Shown: one piece after another, positions 44,861 to 53,387 of the stretch
How positions within the stretch are numbered: position 1 is the first letter of the stretch
Layout of the letters: each line of letters opens with the position of its first letter
Assembly (NCBI RefSeq): GCF_013093415.1
Contig: NZ_JABFBC010000001.1
Coordinates: 1,736,001 to 1,800,000 of the forward strand
Direction of reading: 5' to 3'
DNA length: 64,000 nucleotides
Source: Halovulum dunhuangense
Lineage (GTDB): Bacteria > Pseudomonadota > Alphaproteobacteria > Rhodobacterales > Rhodobacteraceae
Notes under the pieces: model-generated
Told to the model about the DNA's origin: nothing
The model's database searches: none
The model's input: only the letters and a program-made list of their open reading frames with translations
Position numbers and translations under genes: made by a program

Positions 44861-45868
44861 ATGACTGACGAGGTGCTGAGCCTTGAGGATGCCCGCGCGC
44901 TGGTGCGCGCGGCCCTGATCGCGTCGAACACGTCGCCCGAGAACGCCGCCCCCACCGCCGAGGCGCTGGTCCGGGCCGAGGCGGACGGGCAGGGCGGCCA
45001 CGGGCTGAGCCGGGTGCCGTCCTATGCGGGCCAGGCCGCAACCGGCAAGGTGCAGGGCCATGCGGTCCCCAGGCTGGTCGAACTCAGCCCCGCCGCGATC
45101 CGGGTCGATGCCGGCCACGGCTTTGCCTATCCCGCCTTCGGGCTGGCGCTGCCGGAGGTGGTGGCGCGGGCCAGAAAGCTTGGGATCGCCGCCGCGACGG
45201 TCCACCGCTCGCATCATTTCGGCGTGGCGGGCCATCACTGCGAGACGCTGGCCGAACAGGGGCTGATCGCCTTCGTCTATGGCAACGCGCCCAAGGCGCT
45301 GGCGCCCTGGGGGGCGCGCGAGGCGGTGCTGGGCACGAACCCCATCGCCTTTGCCGCCCCCATCGCGGGGGCCGCGCCCCTGGTGATCGACATGGCGGTG
45401 ACGACGGTCGCGCGCGGCAAGATCAACGCCGCCGCCCAGGCCGGAGAGCCGATCCCCGAGGGCTGGGCGCTGGATCCCGAGGGGCGGCCCACGACCGATG
45501 CGGCCCTGGCGCTCAAGGGCACGATGGCGCCCATCGGCGGGGCCAAGGGTGCAGCACTCGCGCTGATGGTCGAGGTGATGTCCGCCTGCCTAGCCGGGGC
45601 GGCACTCGGCTCCGAGGCGTCGAGCCTTTTCGACGCCGAAGGCGCGCCCCCCGACCTGGGCCAGAGCATCATCGCGCTTGACCCCGAGCTGCTGTCGGGC
45701 GGCAGTTTCGCCGCGCGGATGGCGACGCTGGTGGGCAAATATGACAGCCTTGACGGGGCGCGGCTGCCGGGGATGCGCCGGCTCGACGCCCGCGCCCGCG
45801 CAGCAGCCGAAGGGCTGCGCGTGAAACCGGCGCTTCTGGCGCAGATCCGGGGGATCGCCGGCCAATGA
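44861..45868 (+). CDS. Ldh2/MDH2-family NAD(P) dehydrogenase (ComC/YiaK-like)
   Basis: This 335-residue dehydrogenase is of the non-Rossmann malate/L-lactate/sulfolactate family. Signatures are EADGQGGHGLSRVPSYA, the catalytic His in AATVHRSHHFGVAGHHCETLAEQGL, GTNPIAFAAPI, DMAVTTVARGKINAAAQAGEPIPEGWALD and GGAKGAALALMVEVMSACL. The family includes ComC (sulfolactate) and YiaK (2,3-diketogulonate). Its stop overlaps the next ATG by 4 bp. Confidence 0.9.
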   Translation: MTDEVLSLEDARALVRAALIASNTSPENAAPTAEALVRAEADGQGGHGLSRVPSYAGQAATGKVQGHAVPRLVELSPAAIRVDAGHGFAYPAFGLALPEVVARARKLGIAAATVHRSHHFGVAGHHCETLAEQGLIAFVYGNAPKALAPWGAREAVLGTNPIAFAAPIAGAAPLVIDMAVTTVARGKINAAAQAGEPIPEGWALDPEGRPTTDAALALKGTMAPIGGAKGAALALMVEVMSACLAGAALGSEASSLFDAEGAPPDLGQSIIALDPELLSGGSFAARMATLVGKYDSLDGARLPGMRRLDARARAAAEGLRVKPALLAQIRGIAGQ

Positions 45869-46872
45869 CCCGCATCCGCAGCATCGGCGCACACGAGGGC
45901 GCGAGCGTGGAGGAGGCCGTGCTCGATTCAGGGCAGGCCCGTATCGCGATCATGAATTACGGCTGCGTCATCCGCGACTGGCGGGTAGAGGCCGGGGGCA
46001 GGGCGGTGCCCTGCGTGCTGGGCTTCGAGAAATTCGCCCCATACCCCGAACATTCCAAGTCCTTCGGCATCATCGCGGGCCGCGTGGCGAACCGCACTGC
46101 CGCCGGGCGCTTCAGCCTCGACGGGCGGACCTACCAGTTGCCTGTCAACAACGGGCCGAACCACCTGCATGGCGGCCCCGTGGGGCTTGGCAAGCGGATC
46201 TGGGAAATGGCCAGCGACGGGCCGGACGCGGTGATCCTCCACTACCACAGCCCCGACGGCGAGATGGGCTATCCCGGCGCCGTCGATTTCGAGGTGCGTT
46301 TTTCGCTGAAAGGCGCGCGGCTCACCTGCGAGATGACGGGCCATCCCGACCGGCCCACGCCGATCAACCTGGCCCAGCACAACTACTACAACCTGAACGG
46401 CGCGGGCGACATCCTGCGGCATCGTTTGCAGATCGCGGCCAGCCGCTACACGCCGGTGGACGCGACCCTGATCCCGACGGGAGAGATCGCGCCGGTCGCG
46501 GGCACGCAGCTCGACTTCCGCCAGATGGCCGAGGTGGGGGCGGTGGATCCCGGCCGGATCGGCGCGGACCACAACCTGGTGCTGGATGAGGGTCGCGACC
46601 CGAAGGCGCCGGCGGCGGTGCTCGAATCGGACCTCACCGGTCTGCGCCTGCGGGTCTGGACCGAAGAGCCGGGGATCCAGCTTTTCACCGCGCAGCCCAT
46701 GCAGATCGCGGTGCCGGGCCATGATGGCGTGATCTATGGCCCCTTCGGCGGCCTCTGCCTCGAGGCGCAGCATTTCCCCGACAGCCTGAACCATCCCGAA
46801 TGGCCCTCGATGATCGCCACGCCCGACCGGCCCTACCGGCAGCGGCTGGAGCTGGAGATCGCGCCGCTCTGA
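45865..46872 (+). CDS. Aldose 1-epimerase-family protein
   Basis: This 335-residue beta-sandwich protein is of the GalM family. The opening ARIAIMNYGCVIRDWRV, GRVANRTAAGRF, the catalytic region LPVNNGPNHLHGGP with its His, YHSPDGEMGYPG, LAQHNYYNLNG and GADHNLVL are typical. The catalytic Glu near the C-terminus corresponds to CLEAQHFPDS. It would interconvert anomers of a sugar substrate. Its tight coupling to the Ldh2 gene supports a sugar-derived substrate for this operon. Confidence 0.9.
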   Translation: MTRIRSIGAHEGASVEEAVLDSGQARIAIMNYGCVIRDWRVEAGGRAVPCVLGFEKFAPYPEHSKSFGIIAGRVANRTAAGRFSLDGRTYQLPVNNGPNHLHGGPVGLGKRIWEMASDGPDAVILHYHSPDGEMGYPGAVDFEVRFSLKGARLTCEMTGHPDRPTPINLAQHNYYNLNGAGDILRHRLQIAASRYTPVDATLIPTGEIAPVAGTQLDFRQMAEVGAVDPGRIGADHNLVLDEGRDPKAPAAVLESDLTGLRLRVWTEEPGIQLFTAQPMQIAVPGHDGVIYGPFGGLCLEAQHFPDSLNHPEWPSMIATPDRPYRQRLELEIAPL

Positions 46873-46895
46873 GGTGTCTTTGAGGGCACATTCTG

Positions 46896-46927
46896 TGGCC
46901 CGTCCGAATCTGGGCGGGCCATGTTTT
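46896..46927 (+). terminator. Terminator of the UxaA/TTT operon
   Basis: A near-perfect 9-bp stem GGCCCGTCC/GGGCGGGCC with a 6-nt loop is followed by ATGTTTT, 24 bp past the last gene of the operon. Confidence 0.72.
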
Positions 46928-46954
46928 CCACCGACCCCAGGCCCGAAGCGGCGC

Positions 46955-47088
46955 TTACCCACAGGCGCGCCGGGGTTTGTGACGGCGCTGTGACGCGTCG
47001 CGCCAAGCCTTTGAGCCACAAGCGAAAAGCCGCGCTGCATCAATGCGCGTCGGTGCCCCGCTTGCGCCGCTTATCCCCATGATCCACA
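46955..47088. promoter_or_regulatory. Cluster of DnaA-box-like 9-mers upstream of nrdJ
   Basis: TTACCCACA (46955-46963), TTATCCCCA (47071-47079) and TGATCCACA (47080-47088) each differ by one base from the DnaA consensus TTATCCACA. All are on the plus strand and the last two abut. The 469-bp gap 46873-47341 has no convincing gene. Confidence 0.5.
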
Positions 47089-47129
47089 GCGCGACCCCAC
47101 CTATGGGGGGTAAAACTCCGTCAACTACA

Positions 47130-47145
47130 TTTTCTAGTGTTTCGG
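47130..47145. promoter_or_regulatory. Possible NrdR-box-like element
   Basis: The AT-rich stretch CATTTTCTAGTGTTT includes the TAGTGT half-site of the NrdR consensus, with a degraded partner to its left (ACTACA). Only one candidate box is visible, whereas NrdR normally needs two. Confidence 0.25.
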
Positions 47146-47341
47146 GCAAAAATACTGCTTGATAAGCGGGCCTCTCTGAACGACCTTGTGTGAACCAGAG
47201 CGGCGAACCACCAGATGTAGCGTTGGCAGGCTCTTCCGAAACATCAGACATCGGCACGGCATAGCATGCCGCGCCCCCGGTCGGCGGTCCATCCGTTCGG
47301 CTGACGAAATAACAATGCGTCTAACTCAGGGGCAGACGACA

Positions 47342-50300
47342 ATGAAGATTGAGCGCAAGTACACGACCGACGACACCGGGGCCTATGGGGCGATCGCCTG
47401 GAAGCAGACCGCTTCCGAGATCCGCAATCCCGATGGCTCTGTCGTCTTCTCCCTGACCGGCATCTCGGTGCCGGAGAAGTGGTCGCAGGTCGCGGCCGAC
47501 GTGCTGGCCCAGAAATATTTCCGCAAGGCGGGCGTGCCGGCCGTCACCAAGCGCGTAAAGGAAAAGGGCGTCCCCGCCTTCCTCCAGCGCTCGGTCCCGG
47601 ACGAGGCGGCGCTGGAGCAACTGCCCGAGGACCAGCGCTACGGCGGCGAAGTCGACGCGCGCCAGGTCTTCGACCGGCTGGCAGGCGCCTGGGCCTATTG
47701 GGGCTGGAAGGGCGGCTACTTCTCGACCGAGTCCGACGCCCGCGCCTATTACGACGAGATGCGCTACATGCTGGCCACCCAGATGGCCGCGCCGAACAGC
47801 CCGCAGTGGTTCAACACCGGGCTTCATTGGGCCTATGGCATCGACGGCCCGAGCCAGGGCCATTTCTACGTCGATTACCAGACCGGCAAGCTGACCAAGT
47901 CGACCTCGGCCTACGAGCATCCGCAGCCGCATGCCTGCTTCATCCAGTCCGTCAGCGACGACCTGGTGAATGACGGCGGCATCATGGACCTGTGGACCCG
48001 CGAGGCGCGGCTTTTCAAGTACGGCTCGGGCACCGGCACCAACTTCTCGTCGCTGCGCGGCGAGGGCGAGCGGCTGGGCGGCGGCGGCAAGTCGTCGGGG
48101 CTGATGAGCTTCCTGAAGATAGGCGATCGCGCCGCTGGCGCGATCAAATCAGGCGGGACAACCCGTCGGGCAGCGAAGATGGTGATCTGCGACATGGATC
48201 ACCCGGATATCGAGGAGTTCATCAACTGGAAGGTGATCGAGGAGCAGAAGGTCGCCTCCCTCGTCGCCGGCTCGAAACTCCACGAAGCGCGGCTCAACGA
48301 CATCTTCGGGGCGATCCGCTCCTGGGATGGCGCAGAGACCGATGCCTTTGATCCCAAAAAGAATCCCGGGCTGAAGGCGGCGATCAAGGCTGCCAAGAAA
48401 TCGATGATCCCGGATACCTATGTGAAGCGTATCCTCCAGTACGCAGAGCAGGGCTATACCTCGATCGAGTTCCCGACCTACGACACCGACTGGGACTCGG
48501 ATGCCTACCTGACGGTCTCCGGGCAGAATTCGAACAATTCTGTCCGGGTGACCGACGCCTTCCTGCGCGCCGTGCGCGAGGACGCCGACTGGGAACTGAT
48601 CCGCCGCACCGACGGCAAGGTCGCACGCACCGTGAAGGCCCGCGAGTTGTGGGACCAGATCGGCCATGCCGCCTGGGCCTGCGCCGATCCCGGCATCCAG
48701 TTCCACGATACCATCAACTCCTGGCACACCTGCCCGGCGGATGGCCCGATCCGGGGCTCGAACCCCTGCTCGGAATACATGTTCCTTGACGACACGGCCT
48801 GCAACCTGGCCTCGATGAACCTGCTGACCTTCCTCCGGGACGGCCAGTTCGACGTCGAGGGCTATGTCCACGCCACCCGGCTGTGGATGGTCACGCTGGA
48901 AATCTCGGTCCTGATGGCGCAGTTCCCGAGCCCGGCCATTGCCGAACTCAGCTACCGCTTCCGTACCACCGGCCTTGGCTACGCCAATATCGGCGGGCTC
49001 TTGATGAACATGGGCTACGGCTACGACTCGGACGAGGGGCGCGCGCTTTGCGGGGCGCTGACCGCGATCATGACCGGCGTCTGCTACGCCACCTCGGCCG
49101 AGATGGCCAAGGAGCTTGGGCCGTTCCCGGGCTACGCCAAGAACGCCGAGCACATGCTGCGGGTCATGCGCAACCACCGCCGCGCCGCCTATGGCGAAAC
49201 CTCCGGCTACGAGGGGCTGGCGGTGCTGCCGGTCGCGCTCGACCATGACAACTGCCCCGACGGGCGGCTTCTGAACCTGGCCCACGCGGTCTGGGACGAG
49301 GCGCTGAGCCTTGGTGAGGCGCATGGCTATCGCAACGCGCAGGCCACCGTGATCGCGCCCACCGGCACGATCGGGCTGGTGATGGATTGCGACACCACCG
49401 GGATCGAACCCGACTTCGCGCTGGTGAAGTTCAAGAAGCTGGCGGGCGGCGGCTACTTCAAGATCATCAACCACTCGGTGCCCGGCGCGTTGACCAAGCT
49501 TGGCTACAGCTCGGCGCAGGTCGAGGAGATCGTGGCCTATGCCGTGGGTCACGGCACGCTGGGCAATGCGCCCGACATCAACCCGACCTCGCTGATCGGG
49601 CACGGCTTCGGGGCCGAGGAAATCGCCAAGATCGAGGCGGCGCTGCCCACGGCCTTCGACATCCGCTTCGTGTTCAACCAGTGGACCCTGGGCGAGAAGT
49701 TCTGCACGCAGGTGCTTGGCATCCCGTCGGAAAAACTGAACGACCCAAGCTTCGACCTGCTGCGGCACCTGGGCTACAGCAAGGCGCAGATCGATGCCGC
49801 CAACGCCCATGTCTGCGGGACCATGACGCTGGAGGGCGCGCCGCATCTCAAGCCCGAGCACTACTCGGTCTTCGACTGCGCCAACCCCTGCGGCAAGCTG
49901 GGCAAGCGCTACCTGAGCGTGGAAAGCCACATCCACATGATGGCGGCGGCGCAGAGCTTCATCTCGGGCGCCATCTCCAAGACGATCAACATGCCCAACG
50001 ACGCCACAGTCGAGGACTGCAAGGCCGCCTACGAGCTCAGCTGGTCGCTGGGCACCAAGGCGAACGCGCTCTACCGCGACGGCTCCAAGCTGAGCCAGCC
50101 GCTGTCGGCCGCGCTGATCGACGAGGAGGAAGACGAGGATCTGGAAGAGGCGCTGGTCGCGGCCCCGCAGGCCGAGCGGGCGCAGGTCCTGGCCGAGAAG
50201 ATCATCGAGAAGATCATCGTCAAGGAGGTGCACCGCTCCAGCCGCCAGAAGCTGCCCGAGCGCCGCAAGGGCTATACCCAGAAGGCGATCGTCGGCGGGC

Positions 50301-50995
50301 ACAAGGTCTATCTGCGGACCGGCGAATATGCCGATGGCAAGCTGGGCGAGATCTTCATCGACATGCACAAGGAAGGCGCCGCCTTCCGCGCGATGATGAA
50401 CAACTTCGCCATCGCGGTGTCGGTGGGCCTGCAATATGGCGTGCCGCTCGAGGAGTTCGTCGAGGCCTTCACCTTCACCCGGTTCGAACCGGCCGGGATG
50501 GTGCAGGGCAACGACTCGATCAAGAACGCGACCTCGATCCTGGACTACATCTTCCGCGAACTGGCGGTCAGCTATCTCGACCGCACGGATCTGGCCCATG
50601 TCGCCCCGCAGGGCACCGGCTTTGACGAGCTGGGCCGCGGCGAGGAAGAGGGCAAGTCCAACATCGGCAAGGTGGAACAGGACGTGGCCCAGGCCTCGAT
50701 CGACATGATCCGCCATGTCTCCTCGACGGGGTATCTGCGCAAGCGCCTGCCGCAGGAACTGCTGGTGCTCCAGGGCGGGGCGACCGCGGCGCTGACCACC
50801 GGGCTTCAGACGGACGCCTCGGCCTCGGTCACAACCATCGAGGCGATGAGCGCCACGGTGATGGACCAGCGGACCAAGGCCCGGATGCAGGGCTACGAGG
50901 GCGATCCCTGCGGCGAGTGCGGCAACTTCACCCTGGTGCGCAACGGCACCTGCATGAAGTGCAACACCTGTGGCGGGACGTCGGGGTGTAGCTAA
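47342..50995 (+). CDS. nrdJ: Class II (adenosylcobalamin-dependent) ribonucleotide reductase
   Basis: This 1,217-residue single-chain enzyme makes dNTPs with or without oxygen, using B12. Catalytic motifs include [32 protein letters not shown] (redox Cys), [37 protein letters not shown] (thiyl-radical Cys and partner) and [20 protein letters not shown]. An acidic stretch ([10 protein letters not shown], about residue 926) precedes an RNR-specific insertion. The C-terminus carries a CGECG...CMKCNTCGG zinc-ribbon-like tail. The ATG at 47342 has AGGGG upstream. It lies downstream of clustered DnaA-box-like sites. Confidence 0.96.
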   Translation: MKIERKYTTDDTGAYGAIAWKQTASEIRNPDGSVVFSLTGISVPEKWSQVAADVLAQKYFRKAGVPAVTKRVKEKGVPAFLQRSVPDEAALEQLPEDQRYGGEVDARQVFDRLAGAWAYWGWKGGYFSTESDARAYYDEMRYMLATQMAAPNSPQWFNTGLHWAYGIDGPSQGHFYVDYQTGKLTKSTSAYEHPQPHACFIQSVSDDLVNDGGIMDLWTREARLFKYGSGTGTNFSSLRGEGERLGGGGKSSGLMSFLKIGDRAAGAIKSGGTTRRAAKMVICDMDHPDIEEFINWKVIEEQKVASLVAGSKLHEARLNDIFGAIRSWDGAETDAFDPKKNPGLKAAIKAAKKSMIPDTYVKRILQYAEQGYTSIEFPTYDTDWDSDAYLTVSGQNSNNSVRVTDAFLRAVREDADWELIRRTDGKVARTVKARELWDQIGHAAWACADPGIQFHDTINSWHTCPADGPIRGSNPCSEYMFLDDTACNLASMNLLTFLRDGQFDVEGYVHATRLWMVTLEISVLMAQFPSPAIAELSYRFRTTGLGYANIGGLLMNMGYGYDSDEGRALCGALTAIMTGVCYATSAEMAKELGPFPGYAKNAEHMLRVMRNHRRAAYGETSGYEGLAVLPVALDHDNCPDGRLLNLAHAVWDEALSLGEAHGYRNAQATVIAPTGTIGLVMDCDTTGIEPDFALVKFKKLAGGGYFKIINHSVPGALTKLGYSSAQVEEIVAYAVGHGTLGNAPDINPTSLIGHGFGAEEIAKIEAALPTAFDIRFVFNQWTLGEKFCTQVLGIPSEKLNDPSFDLLRHLGYSKAQIDAANAHVCGTMTLEGAPHLKPEHYSVFDCANPCGKLGKRYLSVESHIHMMAAAQSFISGAISKTINMPNDATVEDCKAAYELSWSLGTKANALYRDGSKLSQPLSAALIDEEEDEDLEEALVAAPQAERAQVLAEKIIEKIIVKEVHRSSRQKLPERRKGYTQKAIVGGHKVYLRTGEYADGKLGEIFIDMHKEGAAFRAMMNNFAIAVSVGLQYGVPLEEFVEAFTFTRFEPAGMVQGNDSIKNATSILDYIFRELAVSYLDRTDLAHVAPQGTGFDELGRGEEEGKSNIGKVEQDVAQASIDMIRHVSSTGYLRKRLPQELLVLQGGATAALTTGLQTDASASVTTIEAMSATVMDQRTKARMQGYEGDPCGECGNFTLVRNGTCMKCNTCGGTSGCS

Positions 50996-51004
50996 GCGAA
51001 CTAC

Positions 51005-51031
51005 CCTCCGCGCGCCTGCCTGCGGGCGGAG
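51005..51031 (+). other. GC-rich hairpin following nrdJ
   Basis: CTCCGCGCGC and GCGGGCGGAG arms (one mismatch) flank CTGCCT shortly after the stop. There is no T-tract, so it is probably an mRNA 3'-protecting structure ahead of the real terminator. Confidence 0.4.
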
Positions 51032-51094
51032 GGGCAGCGTTCAGGCCGCAGGCAAGATACCGAGCGGGAATGAAGAGAGCCTGAAATGCGAAAC

Positions 51095-51125
51095 TGGGGG
51101 ACGGTCCGCCGTCCCCCATTTTTCT
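51095..51125 (+). terminator. Rho-independent terminator of nrdJ
   Basis: A perfect 10-bp stem TGGGGGACGG/CCGTCCCCCA with a 4-nt loop is followed by TTTTT, about 100 bp past the nrdJ stop. Confidence 0.9.
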
Positions 51126-51189
51126 TGCGGTTAACCGCTCGCTAACCGGCCCGCCGCTACCGAGGGATCACCTGCCGGAGCGCCCCCGA

Positions 51190-52008
51190 GTGACCCACCC
51201 CAACCGCCTGCCGGATTTCATCGTCATCGGCGCGATGAAGGCCGGAACCACCGCCCTGCATCACCGCCTGGCCGCCCATCCCGGCATCGGCATGGCGCGG
51301 CTGAAGGAGACGGAGTTCTTCCTGCCCGCGAAGGCGCGGGGGCGGGGCCTCGACTGGTATGCGCGCCAGTTCCCGCCCGGGGACCTCAAGCGCGGCGAGG
51401 TGTCGCCCAACTACGCCAAGCGCCTGGTCTTTCCCGGCACGCCCGAACGCATCGCCGCGCTGCTGCCCGATGTGCGCCTGATCTACATACTGCGCGACCC
51501 GGTGGCCCGCGCCCTGTCCGAATACCGCCACCTGCGCGCGATGGGGCGGCTTGCCCCCGGTCCCCTGCCGCCGGACGCATTCGCCCGGCTGGTCGATGCC
51601 AGTCTCTATGCCCGCCAGCTTGAGGCGTATCTGGCGGTGTTCCCGATATCGGCGCTGCATCTCGCCACGCTGGAGGCCGACCCGCGCGGCATGCTGACCG
51701 CGCTTGCAGGGTTTCTGGGCGTCGCCGACGACTGGCCCGAGGCGCGGGCCGCCCATGGGAACCGCGCGGCGTCTGTGGCAGCGATGCCGGGCTGGTTCTG
51801 GTCCATGCGGGATGGAAAGGCGGGCCAAGCGTTGCGGCGGCATCTGCCGGAAGGGGTGAAGACCGGTCTCAGGCGGGCAATCGCGCAACCTGCACCCGCG
51901 GCGGCAATCCCGCCTGATCTTGCCGCCCGCATCCGCGACGCGGTGGCTGGCGACACGGGCCGCCTGCGCGGCCTGACCGGGGGGCGCTTCGCGGAATGGT
52001 CGGTCTGA
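51190..52008 (+). CDS. Sulfotransferase-domain protein
   Basis: This 272-residue P-loop enzyme is of the PAPS-dependent sulfotransferase type. The 5'-phosphosulfate loop is DFIVIGAMKAGTTALHHRL (residues 9-27). The 3'-phosphate-binding segment is LIYILRDPVARALSEYRH. KETEFF and EVSPNYA are also as in heparan-sulfate-like bacterial sulfotransferases. A GTG start at 51190 with GGAG about 9 bp upstream opens it. The acceptor is unknown. It is convergent with ilvN, only 6 bp apart. Confidence 0.88.
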   Translation: MTHPNRLPDFIVIGAMKAGTTALHHRLAAHPGIGMARLKETEFFLPAKARGRGLDWYARQFPPGDLKRGEVSPNYAKRLVFPGTPERIAALLPDVRLIYILRDPVARALSEYRHLRAMGRLAPGPLPPDAFARLVDASLYARQLEAYLAVFPISALHLATLEADPRGMLTALAGFLGVADDWPEARAAHGNRAASVAAMPGWFWSMRDGKAGQALRRHLPEGVKTGLRRAIAQPAPAAAIPPDLAARIRDAVAGDTGRLRGLTGGRFAEWSV

Positions 52009-52014
52009 AAGCGG

Positions 52015-52581
52015 TCAGCCCTTCGGGCCGCGCGCCAGCGCCGCAACCCCGGTGCGCCCCACCTCGACCAGCCCCAGCGGGCGCATCAGGTCGATGAAGG
52101 CTTCGATCTTCTCGGGGGTGCCGGTCAGCTCGAAGATGAAGCTTTCCAGCGTCGAGTCGACCACGCTGGCGCGGAACACGTCCGACAGGCGCAGCGCCTC
52201 GACCCGGTGCTCGCCCACGCCCGCCACCTTGATCAGCGCAAGCTCCCGGCCCACGAAGGCGCCTTCGACGGTCAGGTCGTGGACGTTGTGCACGGGCACC
52301 ATGCGTTCCAGCTGCGCCTTGATCTGTTCGATCACCGCGGGCGTGCCGGTGGTGACGATGGTGATGCGCGAGCGGTGGCCGGCATGGTCCACCTCGGCGA
52401 CGGTCAGGCTGTCGATGTTGTAGCCGCGCCCCGAGAACAACCCGATCACCCGGGCAAGGACACCGGATTCGTTGTCCACGAGGATCGAAAGCGTATGCGT
52501 CTCTTCCCGCTCGTCCAGCGGGCTGCGCAGGTTGTAGGCGCTCTTCTTGTTCGAGCCCTTCTTGATGGCGAGTGCGTTCAT
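52015..52581 (-). CDS. ilvN: Acetolactate synthase, regulatory small subunit
   Basis: This 188-residue protein activates the large subunit and gives valine feedback sensitivity. An N-terminal tail of about 28 residues precedes the ACT domain THTLSILVDNESGVLARVIGLFSGRGYNIDSLTV. The C-terminal regulatory half includes LIKVAGVGEHRVEAL, FRASVVDSTLESFIFELTGTPEKIEAFIDLMRP. It normally follows ilvB directly. Here an 800-bp sulfotransferase-like gene lies between them on the same strand. Confidence 0.96.
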   Translation of the reverse strand: MNALAIKKGSNKKSAYNLRSPLDEREETHTLSILVDNESGVLARVIGLFSGRGYNIDSLTVAEVDHAGHRSRITIVTTGTPAVIEQIKAQLERMVPVHNVHDLTVEGAFVGRELALIKVAGVGEHRVEALRLSDVFRASVVDSTLESFIFELTGTPEKIEAFIDLMRPLGLVEVGRTGVAALARGPKG

Positions 52582-52611
52582 CGGTCTGCCTGTGCTTTGC
52601 GTGTCTTGGGA

Positions 52612-53370
52612 TTACGTCTGGCGCGCCGGAATGTCCACCGGCGCATGAAGGGGGGCTGAGCGGGGGGGATCGGTGCTTTCCGCCAGAAGCGCGAGGAAAG
52701 CTGCGTAACGTGCTGCAAGGGAAGCACTTGTCGCCGCGTCCATCTCTTCCAGATGTCGATCCCGCACGCCCTTGTTGAACTGGGTGAAGCAGGACTCCAG
52801 CACCTCGGTCGCGATTGTGCGCGGGTCGCCCGCAAGCCCCAGGTGGTCCAGGATATCGGCCGCCGCTGCACCTGTGTCGAAGGCGAGGCGGTCATAGGTC
52901 AGCCGCCTGACTCCCGGCAACGCCATCCAGGCGGCGGCGGTGACGAGCTGGTTGTCGATCCCCGCCACCGCATCCGCGAGGGTGCCTATCTCGGAAAAGG
53001 CGGGCTTTCCGTTTGCCCGCGAGCGTCGGCCATGATCGAGCATCGACAGGGCCACGTCGCGCGGATCGCGCAGGATCGCGTGGGCGCGGGCGTGACCGGC
53101 TTCGATCAGCCGCGCGACCGCGGGATCGGGGCGGGTATGCGTCTTGAGCACCACCGGATGCCCGAGCCTGCGCACGGCATCCAGCAGCGCCTCGGCCTGC
53201 GCCTCGCTCACATGCTCGATCGCGTTGATGCTGCGCGAGACGACCAGCCCCGGGACCACCGGCACCGGTTGGGGAAAGCCGGCCCGTTCCAATGCGGCGC
53301 GGGCCAGCTGAAAGGCGAGGGTGGAGCCGCTCTTTGTCAGGCCATAGCTGAAAAAGATGAACGGCTCCAT
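52612..53370 (-). CDS. Sulfotransferase-like protein inserted in the ilv operon
   Basis: This 252-residue P-loop protein has FFSYGLTKSGSTLAFQLARAAL (residues 6-27) as the nucleotide loop and AHAILRDPRDVALSMLDHGRR as the 3'-phosphate segment. The core VLKTHTRPD is the acceptor-side strand. It differs strongly from the 51190 protein. It lies between ilvB (17 bp downstream of that stop) and ilvN (30 bp before its start) on the same strand, so it should share their transcript and attenuation. The acceptor is unknown. Confidence 0.82.
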   Translation of the reverse strand: MEPFIFFSYGLTKSGSTLAFQLARAALERAGFPQPVPVVPGLVVSRSINAIEHVSEAQAEALLDAVRRLGHPVVLKTHTRPDPAVARLIEAGHARAHAILRDPRDVALSMLDHGRRSRANGKPAFSEIGTLADAVAGIDNQLVTAAAWMALPGVRRLTYDRLAFDTGAAAADILDHLGLAGDPRTIATEVLESCFTQFNKGVRDRHLEEMDAATSASLAARYAAFLALLAESTDPPRSAPLHAPVDIPARQT

Positions 53371-53387
53371 TCTATTGCGATCCGATC

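Noticed and set aside
46955-47257. 100-codon minus-strand ORF before nrdJ
   Set aside because: It has no ribosome site or recognisable domain and overlaps the DnaA-box-like cluster; composition resembles non-coding DNA.
46873-47341. Cobalamin riboswitch upstream of the B12-dependent nrdJ
   Set aside because: The conserved B12 box GCCACTG and its flanking pairing could not be found by eye, so nothing supports a riboswitch here.
48149-50716. An 855-codon minus-strand open frame inside nrdJ
   Set aside because: It lies wholly antisense to nrdJ, whose catalytic motifs are intact. The predicted product is a low-complexity shadow.
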